Origin: Inonotus obliquus
Lineage: Eukaryota; Basidiomycota; Agaricomycetes; Hymenochaetales; Hymenochaetaceae
Assembly: GCA_032164295.1 (NCBI GenBank)
Contig: JAJHTX010000003.1
Coordinates: forward strand, 2,356,001 to 2,420,000
DNA length: 64,000 nt
Reading direction: 5' to 3'
Position 1 is the stretch's first letter. The number at the start of each line of letters is the position of its first letter. The notes below the pieces were generated by a model. That model did no database searches, was not told the origin of the DNA, and saw nothing but the letters and a program-made list of their open reading frames with translations. This document shows positions 47,584 to 60,246 of the stretch, piece after piece. The translations under genes were made by a program, and so were the position numbers.

Positions 47584-50500
47584 TCAGTCGTGGATAGTTT
47601 TCAAAAGCGAACGCGCATACCATGCCGGGACAGACAAGGGAATCTTAACGGTAGTCTAATCGCAGGCTGTCAATTATGGTCGACAAGCGACTGAGCAGAC
47701 GATACTTACCGCAAGTCCCTGACGTGAAGAAATTTCAAGGTGTTTAGTAACTGGTGAAGGCAACTCGATACTGAACTCACCGAGAGACTTGTTTCTTTGT
47801 ACTTGACGCTCATATCCGTTGCAGTGAGGCGCATAGCCTCAATCGCCTCATCGAGAGTGACACGATATACGCCATCACTAGCCATCGCAATCTGTGCAGC
47901 GGTTACAGCTTTCACCGCGCCTAAGCTATTTCGTTCCTACGCAGAGCACGATTTCATTGACAGTTTCGTGAGAAGTTATAAACTTCCACTCACAATACAA
48001 GGCACTTGTACCAAGCCATCAATCGGGTCACACGTCAAGCCAAGATTGTGCTCTGAAATAACGTAAGTAAGCAATCTTTGAAGTAGAGAAGACGATCCAT
48101 TCAGGTCGATATATACCTATGCCGATCTCAGCCGCCTAAAACCATGAGGAATTAGCACAGCTGTACATCAATGTGGATTTCTGAGTGAGAGAATTCTCAC
48201 CTGAAGGACTGTTTCAGGCGAAGCTACACATCAGATAAGATCAATATAACCCAACCTATGTTAGTAGACAATTCGATCACACCTCCCATGCATGCTACGA
48301 AGCCTGCGCTTGCCATTGAACATGCAACTGATCCATGGTGCGGAGGATACGGTCAGCAAGAATTCGGCTATATCCACCAATAGTAAGTACACACCTCCAA
48401 CTTCCGCCTGACAGCCACCTTCCGCAGCAGATATTGTGCTTCCTCTCTTGAATAGCATACCTATGGCCTGGTGATAGCAAAATTAACATCACTGTATAAG
48501 ATTCTGCTAGCAGTTAGAACAGTGACGGCGTACAGCTGCAGTCAAAAGGAAGGTCATGATGTTTTTCTCTGGGTCATCGCTGATAAACTGCGAAGGAGTC
48601 GATTCTGAGCCACAACATGAGAATTTTCTACAAGTAAATTCGCACCTCGACTATGTACTTCAAAACTGCAGGAATAACCCCTGCCGCACCGTTTGTAGGA
48701 GAAGTTACTATCCTTCCACCACTCGCGTTCACTTCATTTACGGCAATAGCGTAGCACGAAAGAAAGTCTATCGCTGGAAATAGAGTTTTCCTCTACAGAA
48801 CGGTTGGATATGTCTACATTTGAGTACACGCCTCTTTGATAATGTCAAATAATGGTCAAACACGTACCGGAGGCATAGGTAAAAGCGGATGCTCGAGCGA
48901 TCCAACAACACGTGTGGGTCGGGGTGCCTTCAATTTCCCCTCATTTATTCGACCTGAATCCTGCGCTCCTGAGCCGTCATGTCCGTTACTATTCCCGTTT
49001 GGCGCATCTAATACTCCAGCAGGGGAGGTTCCCCCAGTAATGGCAGGGAAAGGAGTACCGCCGGTCACCCCAGGGTAAAACCTGATTAACTATCACTTTG
49101 TGACGGCTGCAAAGATAAAAGGCTATGCGTACCCTCGCATGAGGCGCCTATACAGAATCGGAGCCCGGCGGCGCAATCCAAGCCTCCCCGGAAGAGTTGT
49201 CTCTTGAGTGGCGACGCCAGATCGAATGCAATCATCCATCACAGACCATATACGCATCAGCTGTACAGCCAATATTAATGTTAGTGACAATCAACTTGGA
49301 TAGTAAGGAGAGAATACTTTTTCGTAAATAGCATCATCCGAATGGAAGTATCTTTCGTTGTCATAAACAATTTGAGCAATAGTCATCTGCAAGAAGGCTA
49401 GTCAGAATCATTCTCCTGCCGAATAACATATCTTTGCGACATTATGCTTCTTTGTCAGCGCTAGAAGGCTATCACCAGAGTGGAAGGCATAAGGCGGTAG
49501 CGACTGATCAGAGGAAGCCTCATGGTCATGTTGCACTAGCCGGGCCGGTTCGACATTATGCTTATCAACGCCTTTGTAAAACAAGTTCTCGTCGACTAAG
49601 AGGCGGAGAAATTTGAGTTAAGTACAATGGCGCGGCGAATTTCACGACACACCCTTGGTCTTTTCGTTGACAACGAATCCGCCTCCAACGCTGAGACGAC
49701 CGTTAAAGGTAATGTCTGAGCCTACTAGTACTAATTACCCCCTTACCTGAAATACTCGTTGGTCGCTAATAAATCGCCATTGTCGTCAAAGACTGAGAAA
49801 CGCATGCCATTCGGGTGAGTCTTGAGTACTTGATCCCATCTCCAACGCATGTCACGATCCATATCGTAATAAATTCGATACTGGCCATTGAGGGTGAGGT
49901 GGTTAGTCTCAAGAATACTAGTGTAGCGCGATGGAATTGTTCCGGTGTCAATAGTCTCTGGATCTGAGCCTTGATGGTATTAGATTGATGAGGTCCTATG
50001 TGTACACTTCTAAGAATATGGGAGGTTAACAGACCTTCGAGGCCAAGCAGGATTGCCTGAGGGGTGTGATGACTATCACAGAGATCTAATTTAGTATCTC
50101 ATGCGTTGCGGATTTGCGGATAAACACACCCTTTCCCTAGTATGATGGGGTGGGGAGTTGTCAGTCTGAGCAGCGGATGCATAGAAAGAAGAAGTCAACC
50201 TGTCGCCGCTAGGGAGCCGTAGCTTTCAAGTTAAGTTAGTCCCAGAGTTGACACTGAAATCCAGGTCATTCGGTCAAACCCACAGATTGATCTTCACCCT
50301 CTTGACCTTCTCTAACAAACCGAGTTCCTTTAGGTCATTGATGAAGATCTTTGCGGCGCGCATGGGCCCAACAGTATGCGAACTACTTGGGCCGACTGTG
50401 ATCGGCCCGAACGGTGAGTCCAACGCTCAACTCAAATAAGTATTAAGCGCGCGCACCTCCAATACTGAACAAATCGAACGTCGAAATGACCGCATGCTCG

Positions 50501-50703
50501 TGTTCGTGCCGCACCCCTGAGCCATCTGCCTTTCCTGAGCTTCGCAACGTTCCATCATGACTGGTATCAAGCCTCGAATAGCGAGCAACTGCTCGGGTGA
50601 ATGTTCTTGAGAAAATGAAGGACGTGCCCCGAACCGACGAGCTACATCGTACAAGTCGAATATAACGAGTCAAGGTGCCAGCGCTGAAGCCCGTGCACAT
50701 CAT
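47584..50703 (-). CDS. L-serine dehydratase, [4Fe-4S] type, single chain
   Basis: It deaminates L-serine to pyruvate and ammonia with an iron-sulfur cluster, not PLP. More than 12 exons; the first are 50457-50703, 50284-50395, 50200-50222, a 7-bp exon at 50130-50136, 50035-50072, 49747-49969 and 49653-49690. The beta-type part has [20 protein letters not shown] and [20 protein letters not shown]. The alpha-type part has [56 protein letters not shown] (cluster cysteines) and [20 protein letters not shown]. The N-terminus ([20 protein letters not shown]) looks like a mitochondrial presequence. A Gly/Ser/Pro-rich insert at 48856-49073 separates the two parts. The 3' exons after KETSLSGLA are less certain. 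Confidence 0.9.
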
Positions 50704-52258
50704 CAGCTGAATACTGTGCTCACTAGATCAAGTTAAGCTCAATTGACAGATGCTAGGTCGGGAACGATATTGGGCTGACACTGTGACACGGCCGTTACTG
50801 AAGAGAACCAAGTTCAGACGTCGAACGAACACTAGCCAGAGATGAACTTATTCAGATTTCCATCTCACTTCATACAGGCTCTGCACGTACCATTCTAAAC
50901 ACAAGAGTCGCTGCTACTGAGTTGCTTAGTATTGGTTCAATAGCAGTAGTGGTAACACGAGCCAGTGCATCACGTGTGGCTGTGCCTACGTGATAAACGT
51001 ATAACGTAACGTACAATTATGCTTCAGCCACTCAAGTGAAAGGCATTAGCTGAGAAGGGACTTCGCAAAAAAAAAAAAAAGCACGGATAGGCTGAGCTCT
51101 GTTGTGAGTGCATTTTACATCATTGTCTGACGAAACGGGGCACCCCATGTCTGTATTGTAGACTGGATTATCCTTATCAGAACACCGTTCCAAAGCAGAA
51201 GTACTATGATTTCATTCCAAACTTTCGTTTTCATAGATATATATTAGTATTAACGGAGGAATATATGTGGAGAAAGTAGCGTCGCCCGCCACGTATGAAT
51301 AACAGGAAAGGTGAATAGCAGGTGTCAATCTAGCGCGGCGATAGTAAGGTGCAGAGAAAAGGCGCCGCACCATACCGGAAGGAGTACTGGTTGTCAAGGC
51401 CCAGAGAGAGACGCGAATCATGCCTGAGATAGCAAAAAGTTTGGATAGATAGGCACGAAAGTGCCCAAGTCTAAGTGTTGAAGAGGAAGAAGACCTTTGG
51501 CTTAGGAAATGTGGCTTGAAAACTTAGGAGACAGGTGGTTGTCACTTGCTTTTGAAGCTAACACCTACTAACACTGAGCAAGTAAAGTCTGTGCTGGTAA
51601 ATGGACTGCAAACACGACTCGGCGGCATTGTCAAGATTCAGCGACGGCAATAGGAAATGAAAGCAAACGCCCACAGATCATGATATTTATGATACTTCCC
51701 AGAGGACTGGAGTCTGTGTGCGTTCATCAGTAAGGACCTATCACGACTCGCGTGACGAAGATCTCCGGGTTTAATACATAGGATGGTGGAAGCGTCTGTT
51801 TCGGTCAGCAATATGTGCCCGTGAGATTCCTCAGGTGTTCTTACCGACAAGCCCGGTGGGAGGTGCAAAAACATGCAATGTGTACGTACGAAAGTTGTAA
51901 AATGCATCGATGGTCCTCCTGTGCTCATAGATGTGACGGTCGGGCACTTCGGAGATGCTTCGAGGTGAAAGATGCCACGCTAGTAACAGTGAATGTAAGG
52001 AGAGTTTCGGCTCTTTGCCCGACAGTGAACACCATCGCCGCTACGTTGAGAGAAACCAGGGAAACCAGACAGAGAAAAAATTTGTGTTGAGATGTTGAGA
52101 TGAATGAGCTGTGACAGTGTGTGACATGATCCGTCGCGTGACATTTACGGTTGCGACTCTGCATCGGCTGGTCTAACTCCCACATTTCTCTCGTCTCGTC
52201 CACCGCTTACCTTGCGCTTTGCTACATCTGTCGCCGCCGGGCGCGGTTCGTAACCGCG
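50704..52258. other. Long divergent intergenic region
   Basis: 1.55 kb between serine dehydratase (-) and the RhoGAP gene (+). A run of 14 A's lies at 51067-51080. Frames of 60-96 codons (51212-51421 and 51638-51928 minus, 51815-52090 plus) have no domain or convincing splice partners. Confidence 0.4.
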
Positions 52259-55200
52259 ATGGACCCTTCTGTTGCCGCACGACTAACGGCGTCTCCATCT
52301 GCCACCTCTTCACGCTCGCATTCAAGCTCCTCTCCCTCCACATCCCGCCTAGCTCACTCAAGTTCCGCGACAGGCCTCAATAGCGAAGACATAATTATGA
52401 GTTCGACGACCACCATTGAGCAGGTGCTAGTAGCGCACGCTTCTGCTTCAGATCCAGTGCGCGCCGCACTTGAAACAGTCCTGCATGAGCGCAACAGCCT
52501 CAGCGCACAGAATTCCCAGCTGTGGAACCACCTCAAAAAGCAGCGCAATAATTATCAGTTGGCCGCAAGTGACGTGAAGCGCATCCGCGCTGAAAGGGAT
52601 AATCTTCGCGCGAGACTCGCTAAATACGAAAATCCTACTGGGAATGAGCAATTTGACGATAAACGGACACGCCCACCAGCTACAACTGTGCATGTAGCCG
52701 CTGGCACGACCGCCGACATGAACATGGACCCGAACATAAAGTCTAAACCCGAGCACGCTCACCACTTACATTCCATACCCAAGTCCAAAACACCACGCCA
52801 TCAGTCAGAGGACAAACCTGGTATGTGGACGGTTTAGTGGTTTCTGGTGTTTAAAGCTCAACTTATGCTGGTATGACAGGGATGATACGCGCTCGCTCTG
52901 CATCTCGAGATCACTTCATACAAGCCACGTCGCCCCTTACAATTTCACGCGATCATGCTAAAGGACAACAGAGGGAAAGGAGTAATACGCATCCTGAATT
53001 TACGACGCCCACTTCAACAACTGGCAGTGAAGGGCCCGCGTCACCCTCATCATCCAATGCAGATTGGTCCGTACCACCAGAACGTGATGCATCAGATACT
53101 TTGTCTCGCGGCATACAGCGTGGAGCATCACCTACGCCAATTTTGATTCCCACCAGGACCGAATCCCTGCCATCTTCTGGTTCAGACCCTTCTCCCCGTC
53201 AGCACGTTGTTATAAACGGCGATGTGAAAGAGATTGAGGACCCTCTGAGTACTGCAAAGCCAACGACCTCGAAACTCTTCATTCCTTCGATCATCCCTCC
53301 CACACACGTATCTACGCAGGTTGACAATCAACTAATGGATCCACAAGCCGTCCTTGGGAGCAGCAAGAACAGTATCGCCACGACTTCGTCTTCAGTTAAT
53401 CTCACACCGAATTATTTGGCGTCTGCCCCCGCTCGAATGGCTTCACGAGAGAGCAGGATTAGCCTTCCTGATGAAGCGCGAAGGTATTTCGCCAATATGG
53501 TGGAGTCCCCTTTGTCGTCACCCCATGCGGCTGTGACCTTGGACGCTTGGAATCAATCGAAGCGCCAGGTAAATGGTGAGCCCAGCCTTGCTCAAGTACC
53601 AGAAGAAAGTGATGGTCGAGGGAATGAATCTGCAAGTCCGAGACCGTTCCTCGAGCTCGATACCACGGATGACAGTGAAAGCGATCATCGCACCAGTGGA
53701 GATACGCGTACGAACGAGACGGACCCCGGAATGGGTCTCGAAGGTGCAGAGCAGGTGGCACCGGAATTGAAAAACCCTCCCAATTATGAGGATTCCTCAG
53801 GTCACGCGGTCGATCAATTGCCCAACACGCGTCTGGGGAGGACTACAGCTGACCAATTCCCGTTACCACCCGCGACCAACGTCCCCCAGCAATCGCCCAC
53901 TCGTATGCATAGCGCTGATAGTTTTGGAGTGAGCGATGTCCTGTCTTCAGGGTCCCTGATTACGTCTTCATCTGGAACTTTAGCTCCAGAGTTACGACGC
54001 TCACGGGACAGGGTGGACTCTTTCATCATGCCCACAAACCAGCCTGCAGCCACGTTCCGTCAAATGCCCTTACTGGACAGTGATTTAAAGACATCGACAG
54101 TAGAAGTCTTGGGAAACCACATTCGTGCCAACGATAAGGGAAGGGAGGTGTTGAGTTTTGTCATCGCAGTTCATGTCGTAGGGAAAGAGTCGTGGCAGGT
54201 GCGTGGTCGTTGCCCAACTCACTGCATATCAGCACCGCTTCTTACCATACTTCATTTTATTAGATCGAGAAGTTTTACTCTGATGTTCTGGCTTTGGACA
54301 GTCGATTACGGACAAGATGCAGCAGGTCGACGTTGAAAAAGCTCGAGCCCCTCCCGGATAACAAGCTTTTCAAAGATCACGCACCCGCGAAGGTTGATCA
54401 ACGCAAGAAGATGTTGCAGGCATATCTGCAATCAGTTATGCGACTACCGATCAAAGACAAGAACGAGATCATTGTATTCTTTTCGTCAGATGTTATGCGA
54501 GAGCGTTCGCCTGTCACGAAAAGTGGATACAAGGAAGGTTATCTTACAAAGAGGGGCAAGAACTTCGGAGGTTGGAAGACAAGATATTTCGTTTTACAGG
54601 GCCCTGTGCTTGAGTACTACGAAAGCGTGCGTGCGCTGTGTTTCACTTTATTGACCATAGATGCTGAGTAATTTCTCTCCAGCGAGGTGGTGCACATTTA
54701 GGATCCATCCAAATCACGGGCGCACAAATCGGTCGGCAGCAGAAATCAGGGAACAAAGGCGATTTGGATGATGAGAACGAATTCCGGCACGCATTCCTTA
54801 TCATCGAGCAAAAACGTGGTCCAGCAGGTCAAAATATTCGGCACGTGCTTTGTGCAGAAAGTGATAAAGAACGCGACGCCTGGGTCGAGGTACTAGTCCG
54901 ATATGTTCTGGGTTCGTACAATGAGGACGAAAGGGCAGTTGTGACCTCGACAAATTCTACGACGAACCCTTTACAGAACCATGTCGTTCATCCACGCGCA
55001 TCAACTAGCTCGCTAACCCACAACGATCCTACTCATGCTTCAAGTCGGCGCTTTGTGTCAAAAGATCTGATTCAGAAGAGCACCGCGCTGCCCGTACCTA
55101 TCTCTCAACTTACCGTGGATAGCTCTACGGCGAAGTTTTTCTCCGCCATGGATCCTGCAAGCCCAACCAAATCACCCGCCGACAAGGGATCAATCTCGAG

Positions 55201-57004
55201 TTTGCCGATCGTCGAGGGATCTGGTAAGAGCTCACTCGATCGAACCAGTGCCGAAGACTCGCCTCAGCCGAGCTCTTTACCCGTATCGTCCACTCTTTCT
55301 GAAGCCACACCAACTCTCGCTTCGGTCGGTGAACGCTCTGCTTCTGAATTGGGTCATTATCCAGATTTGCAGCCAAACAGGAAATCGACACTTCCAATCG
55401 ACACGGCCCGTGCTTCGGAACGAAGTCGTGCATCCTACTATCCAACTCTTGGAGTTCCCGGACCTCCTCCCATAGAACGCCCGCCGTCACCAGAGAAAAC
55501 TATGTCACCATCGAAGGATGATACGACGAAGATAGGCAAGATTTCCGGTCCCATAAATGGTGCCCCCATTCCGGCAGGCTACAAGTTTGGTAGGGACCCC
55601 GTTCCTGATCAACAACCTCCCAGCGAGCGGGAAAGGAAAGCGCGTTCTCGAGCTTTCTGGAGGTGGCCTTCTGGTATGTTGCGATATTGACTGAGGATGT
55701 TGTTTATCATTTTCTAACTGATTGTGCTAGCTGCCGACAAGTCTGCTAATGCACCAACCCTACAGTGTCGAGCTGTGTTCGGAGTTCCGCTTGAGGAATC
55801 TCTGGCTGTGAGTCAGATAGCCAATCTTCCGTCTATAGTTTTCCGGTCCATCCAATATTTGGAGGCGAAGAAAGCGGATCAGGAGGAAGGTATTTACCGC
55901 CTTAGTGGTAGTTCGGCTGTCATCAAGAACTTGAAAGACAGGTTCAACTTGGGTGAGTTCTACGGTTCAACCTTGTTATGCCGCTTTGAAATAATAAATT
56001 TGCACACAGAGGGAGATGTCGACTTGCTCGCTTCTGACGTACAAGATCCACATGCCATTGCTGGACTCCTCAAAACATTCTTGAGGGAACTTCCTTCCAG
56101 TCTTCTGACCAGGGAGTTGCACATGCGTTTTCTTGCTGTGATGGGTGTGTTATTCGACAACCATCCGGATGACTCTTCACTAATTTCTCTTGACAGATTT
56201 CGTTGATACACAGGAACGAATCAGAGAGTTGCAAGAGCTCATCTCCCAGCTTCCTCTCGCCAATTACAGCTTGCTTCGGGCTCTGACGGCGCATCTCATT
56301 CTCATTGTGCAGAACTCCAACGTGAATAAAATGACTATGCGCAATGTCGGCATTGTGTTTAGTCCGACTCTCGGCATTCCTGCCGGGGTATTCAGCCTGA
56401 TGCTAGGAGAATTCAATCGCGTCTTTAATGTTAATGGCGAAGGGTCTGACTCTTCTGTGGAAGAGGAGGAAGCTGCCGCTCCTGCCCCTCGGCGTTTGTC
56501 AGGTGGACTCAGCCGGCGTAACAGCAAACGGTACTCCGATGCTGCTGCTGATGAGCTTCTCGGCTTGTCTGGGAGAGCATTGCCTAGTAAGCCTGCTCCT
56601 TTAGATCCATTGTTGATGGTCAATCCTTAACATTTCTGTTAGCAACTACCGAAGACCATTCAGACGACGGGGATGATATTTCCGTTCCCGACCAATATGA
56701 AAGCGAAGCTGAGACGGCGGATGGAGACACCGAGATTTCAGTACGCGCTGCTTCCCCTGCTTTACCCTACAAGGAGCAAGTGCATCCGCCTCCAGATGAG
56801 CTCGACGAGCAATCAAGCAAATCTCACGCTTCGATGGTTGCCTCTCAGCGGGGATTAAACCTGAACCTTATCCCTTCAACGTCAAAAGCCGAGCGTCGAC
56901 GTAGTCGTATACCGCAAGGCCTCCCAGCTTCCCCGCGACCAGGGAATCATTCCTTTGGGCTACAAGCAGATCCGAGCGGCTCGATGCACGAGTCCTCGGG
57001 GTGA
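52259..57004 (+). CDS. BEM3: PX-PH-RhoGAP protein, BEM3-like
   Basis: Eight exons (52259-52820, 52880-54198, 54264-54626, 54683-55673, 55731-55952, 56010-56144, 56197-56586, 56643-57004) give 1447 residues, all in phase. It is a GTPase-activating protein for Cdc42/Rho in polarity. The N-terminus is Ser-rich with a coiled coil (LETVLHERNSLSAQNSQLWN). A PX-type domain follows around WQIEKFYSDVLALDSRLR, then a PH domain (KEGYLTKRGKNFGGWKTRYF). The RhoGAP domain has EEGIYRLSGSSAVIKNLK (arginine finger Arg), LKTFLRELPSSLLTRE and MTMRNVGIVFSPTLGIP. The long Ser/Pro linkers are typical of Bem3. It could be a paralogue in the same class, but the domain order fits Bem3. Confidence 0.93.
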
Positions 57005-58690
57005 TTACCCGACTGTGTATCGTTCGTCCTCTTTCTCTTCCACAATCATCTCACTACCTCGCCCTTTTCTTTTTCTCTTACTGAGACTCTTTCTTACGAT
57101 TCTTATTTGTCTTAAGCTTGGTTCATTCTTGTTTATTGTGGCTTTCCTTATTGGTTGTGTTTGGTGTCTCTACTATTCAGCATTTCTAATCTCATCTCAT
57201 GTATACCCGTTGCAAGTTGTGTAGACAATACTAGTGGCTGCATTTTTTGCGTTCAAATGTTTGGTTGACGATAATTATATCGTGCTTTTCGCTGGCACCT
57301 TGGGGCGATGTTTAGATGGAGTTAAACCTCGAGGTAAGCCATTGGTTCGTACAAATCGACTGGCAGCTGGCTGGCGTAATTACTAAACAGAGATTCAGGT
57401 GACATTCCCACCTTCGGTTATCTCTCGCTGCCTACGGCATATAGTCCTGTGACCTGCCATTGTCGGTAGCTGACATCAAGATGCTACTGCTGTCATGGCC
57501 AGAATTGCTGGCGAATGCATGCGCGAGTCAACTAGTTTTTGAGCCTAGAGGTTCAAAACCTGATGCGATTGAACTATACAGTGATAGTAGTATTCAGTAA
57601 GTACTCCATCCACACCCGGCATATTGACCCGATGGAACTGGGTATTGAAATCATCATGAGACAGGCGGAGCATCTTGAGCTCCCGCGCCAGCGCTTGAAC
57701 GTCCTCACGATAGGAGTGAAGGAGCTAGAACCATCTCTTTTTTCCGACACTAGCAACCAAGATCTGAGGTGCGTCTCGTGTTTTCCCATTCGTAGGAGAT
57801 TCGCTCAGAGACGGATTTCTGCTTAGATCCGATAGTATGAAAATTTCAGGTGGAGGCCCCGGGTGCAGTTTTGCTTGCCTGAATGTAGATAACGATCATG
57901 GGCGCGCAGTCATCGCACATTTATAGACGAACCCATACGATATCGGGGCGTTCACTAGTTTGATCTGGATATGTCTGTCTCGTAAGGCCTAAATCAGATT
58001 GAAACGTAAGGACTCACAGACGGAAGGTGTAATGCGAGCCTTTGCTTACGACCGTGTAAAATAGGGTTGTGGTGTCTTGCACATCATATAATCGAGAAAA
58101 AGGGCTCGGGTAAAGCGGTATCGACCTTCCATTCCCATTTCGACACATCGGGGTGGAGGGCAACTTTGTGAGGACGACAGCACGAAATTTCAAGTCAAGA
58201 AAACTTTCTATCTTTGTTTATTGCGTTATGGGTTGGTGTTTTCGGGGAAACTTCAGAAACCCATCGGCCTACGATTTCACGAATGGTTGATCCTATAACG
58301 GATGTCGAAGATCAACGCCGACCTCAATGGAACTGTGGTCATTGCGCCGCAGCATGTCCAGATTTATCGCTTATGTACCGTGCACTTTGATGAAAGGGAA
58401 ACAGTGAAGTTACGAGCGAACGCTTGAGTAGTTGCGTTTACTTGAGGTCAAGTCTTGGAGGATTCAACATCAGTACTGGCAATGCACTGGCAACGAGACA
58501 ATTAATATTCTCACCATGCGTAAACAAATCCAGAAGCCAACAAACTGAGGATCTTGGTAGCACTAGTCACCATGGATTACAGAGCACGGGACACATCTGC
58601 TCTGCGAGCATAGCTTCGAATTACGTATGGATGGAGAACGACGCGACTTCTTCTATTCTGGACCCATGCGAGTCGCTCTCCTCCACCACC
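57005..58690. other. Intergenic region, no supported gene
   Basis: 1.7 kb downstream of BEM3. The first 230 bases are T/C-rich UTR. A plus-strand frame at 57539-57826 and an open stretch at 58424-58690, leading into the deaminase frame, show no recognised domain. Confidence 0.4.
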
Positions 58691-60246
58691 ATGGCAGATG
58701 ATGGTGCGACGAATCAGCTACTCGCTACGAGCGAGACCCCCTATCCAGATCTTACCGAAGCAGAGATACATGCCTTGCTACCATCTAGTTTTACCCCTGA
58801 GGAACTTTGTGCCGCTGCTCACACGCATGTCTACCCATGGAAGACTACAGGAAGGGTCGACCGAAACATAGGAAGATTTGACTCTGACTTGGGCACAGTC
58901 AACGTACTCAAGCATCAAGCACGAATGTACAAGGATGCTCACAAACGCGCTGTGCCTCTTCACGATGGTCTGGCCTCACTTCTTGTCTCCTCCAGTCAAG
59001 GCGAAGTCATTGCTGTTGCCACCGCTTTTGTGAAGGAGAACGAGCAGAACCTCTTCAAGATCTTCGTTTCTGCAAATCACAACAAAAATAAGGAGAAGAT
59101 CACGGCACGCCTTCAGGAGATATGGGAGGGATTAGTCACGCTACGGAGGCTTCGTGAGCATCACATATGGAGAGGAAGAATACAAGAAGAACCTCATGGA
59201 GCTCAGGTAACGCTTATGTCCATTGTCGGGCAAAACTCTTGAAACGGTTCAATAAAGAACGGCTTTGGGAAGAAATTCGATTCGTAGACGCACTGCAAGA
59301 GAAAGTGAAAGCAAACAGGGATGTTACCTTCCAAGTTCCTACACCTATTTCTGAACGTTTACAGTAAACTTCAGGTGTTTCAAGACAACCCGGATCACAA
59401 CCCAAACTTGTTTTCTGTCGCTAATGCTATCGCAAATTGCGATCGCCATATCAAGCTGCATGACGTTGAGCGAAGCGAGTTATTTGCATGCGAGGAGCTT
59501 TGTAAGTAATGATTTCCTAGGAATTAAGTGGCAATTAGTTCATATGCTCCTTTAGACAGGACCATGAATAAGGACGGGAAAGTTATTCGTTTCTGGAACA
59601 TTAAAGTCGCGACCATCGAACATGCTATTCATGCGATACTGCGTATTGTACAGTCAGCCCGACTGGCATGGATCCTCTCCTGTGACTTCCGACCGATTTT
59701 TATCAGTCTTGAAACGGTCTCGATCGCCTATGACGTAAGGGACAATCGCTTCATAAAAATCGCGGAGAGAAACTGTCTCAGTAAGGAGGATTACTTGAGG
59801 TGTTGGGAGAATGCGCAGAACAACGAAAACTTGCATCAAACGATCCATAGTGCTCGCGAAGGGTATCAAGTGACGCCTCATTGCGAGATTGGCTTAATTG
59901 CCTATTTCGCTAGGAACAATCTTGTACGATTACATTGGCGTCTCGCGTCTAAGCTGCTATGCATGCCAACTCTTTGTGAATGCACACAACCGTGCACGCA
60001 CGTGCTTATTCAGGGTGCGCGGTACTAACGGGACGGTGTACGGTGACTGGTGTCTGCCGGTCCTCCCAAGTGGTTCTGAAGAATTCAATTACCATAGCCC
60101 TCCAAGAAGGCCTCTTTCGGCATCTGGAATCTTGTATTGGTTGTGCGGCAAACGAAGTCCATCCAGATTCATTGGGCGATAACAGCACCGTTGCATCGGA
60201 CTCCAGCCTCACCTATGATTTTGAGGACGTTTTGAGGACAAGTTGA
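58691..60246 (+). pseudogene. Frameshifted OTT_1508-like deaminase family gene
   Basis: Exons 58691-59153, 59207-59322, 59375-59501 and 59556 onward join in frame from MADDGATNQLL through an uncharacterised helical region (IEHAIHAILRIVQSARLAWI) to TPHCEIGLIAYFARNN. That HxE-type motif is the first half of a zinc-dependent deaminase site. The second half, YDYIGVSRLSCYACQLF with its Cys-x2-Cys, follows at once but in another frame (break at about 59914-59925). No intron can repair this without removing HCE. A second frame change near 60085 leads to a tail ending FEDVLRTS. The family is widespread and uncharacterised in mushrooms. Either the gene is dead or the assembly has two errors. Confidence 0.65.

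Noticed and set aside
31817..50703. Secondary-metabolite gene cluster (SDRs, zinc-cluster factor)
   Set aside because: No PKS, NRPS, terpene synthase or P450 is present, and clathrin, RHO3 and a PQ-loop gene lie in between.
51067..51080. Poly-A run as a retroposon tail
   Set aside because: No coding sequence or target-site duplication beside it; a simple homopolymer.
57541..57610. Possible tRNA (GGTTCAAAACC-like arm)
   Set aside because: No acceptor stem or anticodon arm can be folded around it.
59154..59374. Apparent frame breaks in the deaminase gene
   Set aside because: Both are explained by introns (59154-59206 with GTGAGC...CTCAG, and 59323-59374), so they were not counted as damage.
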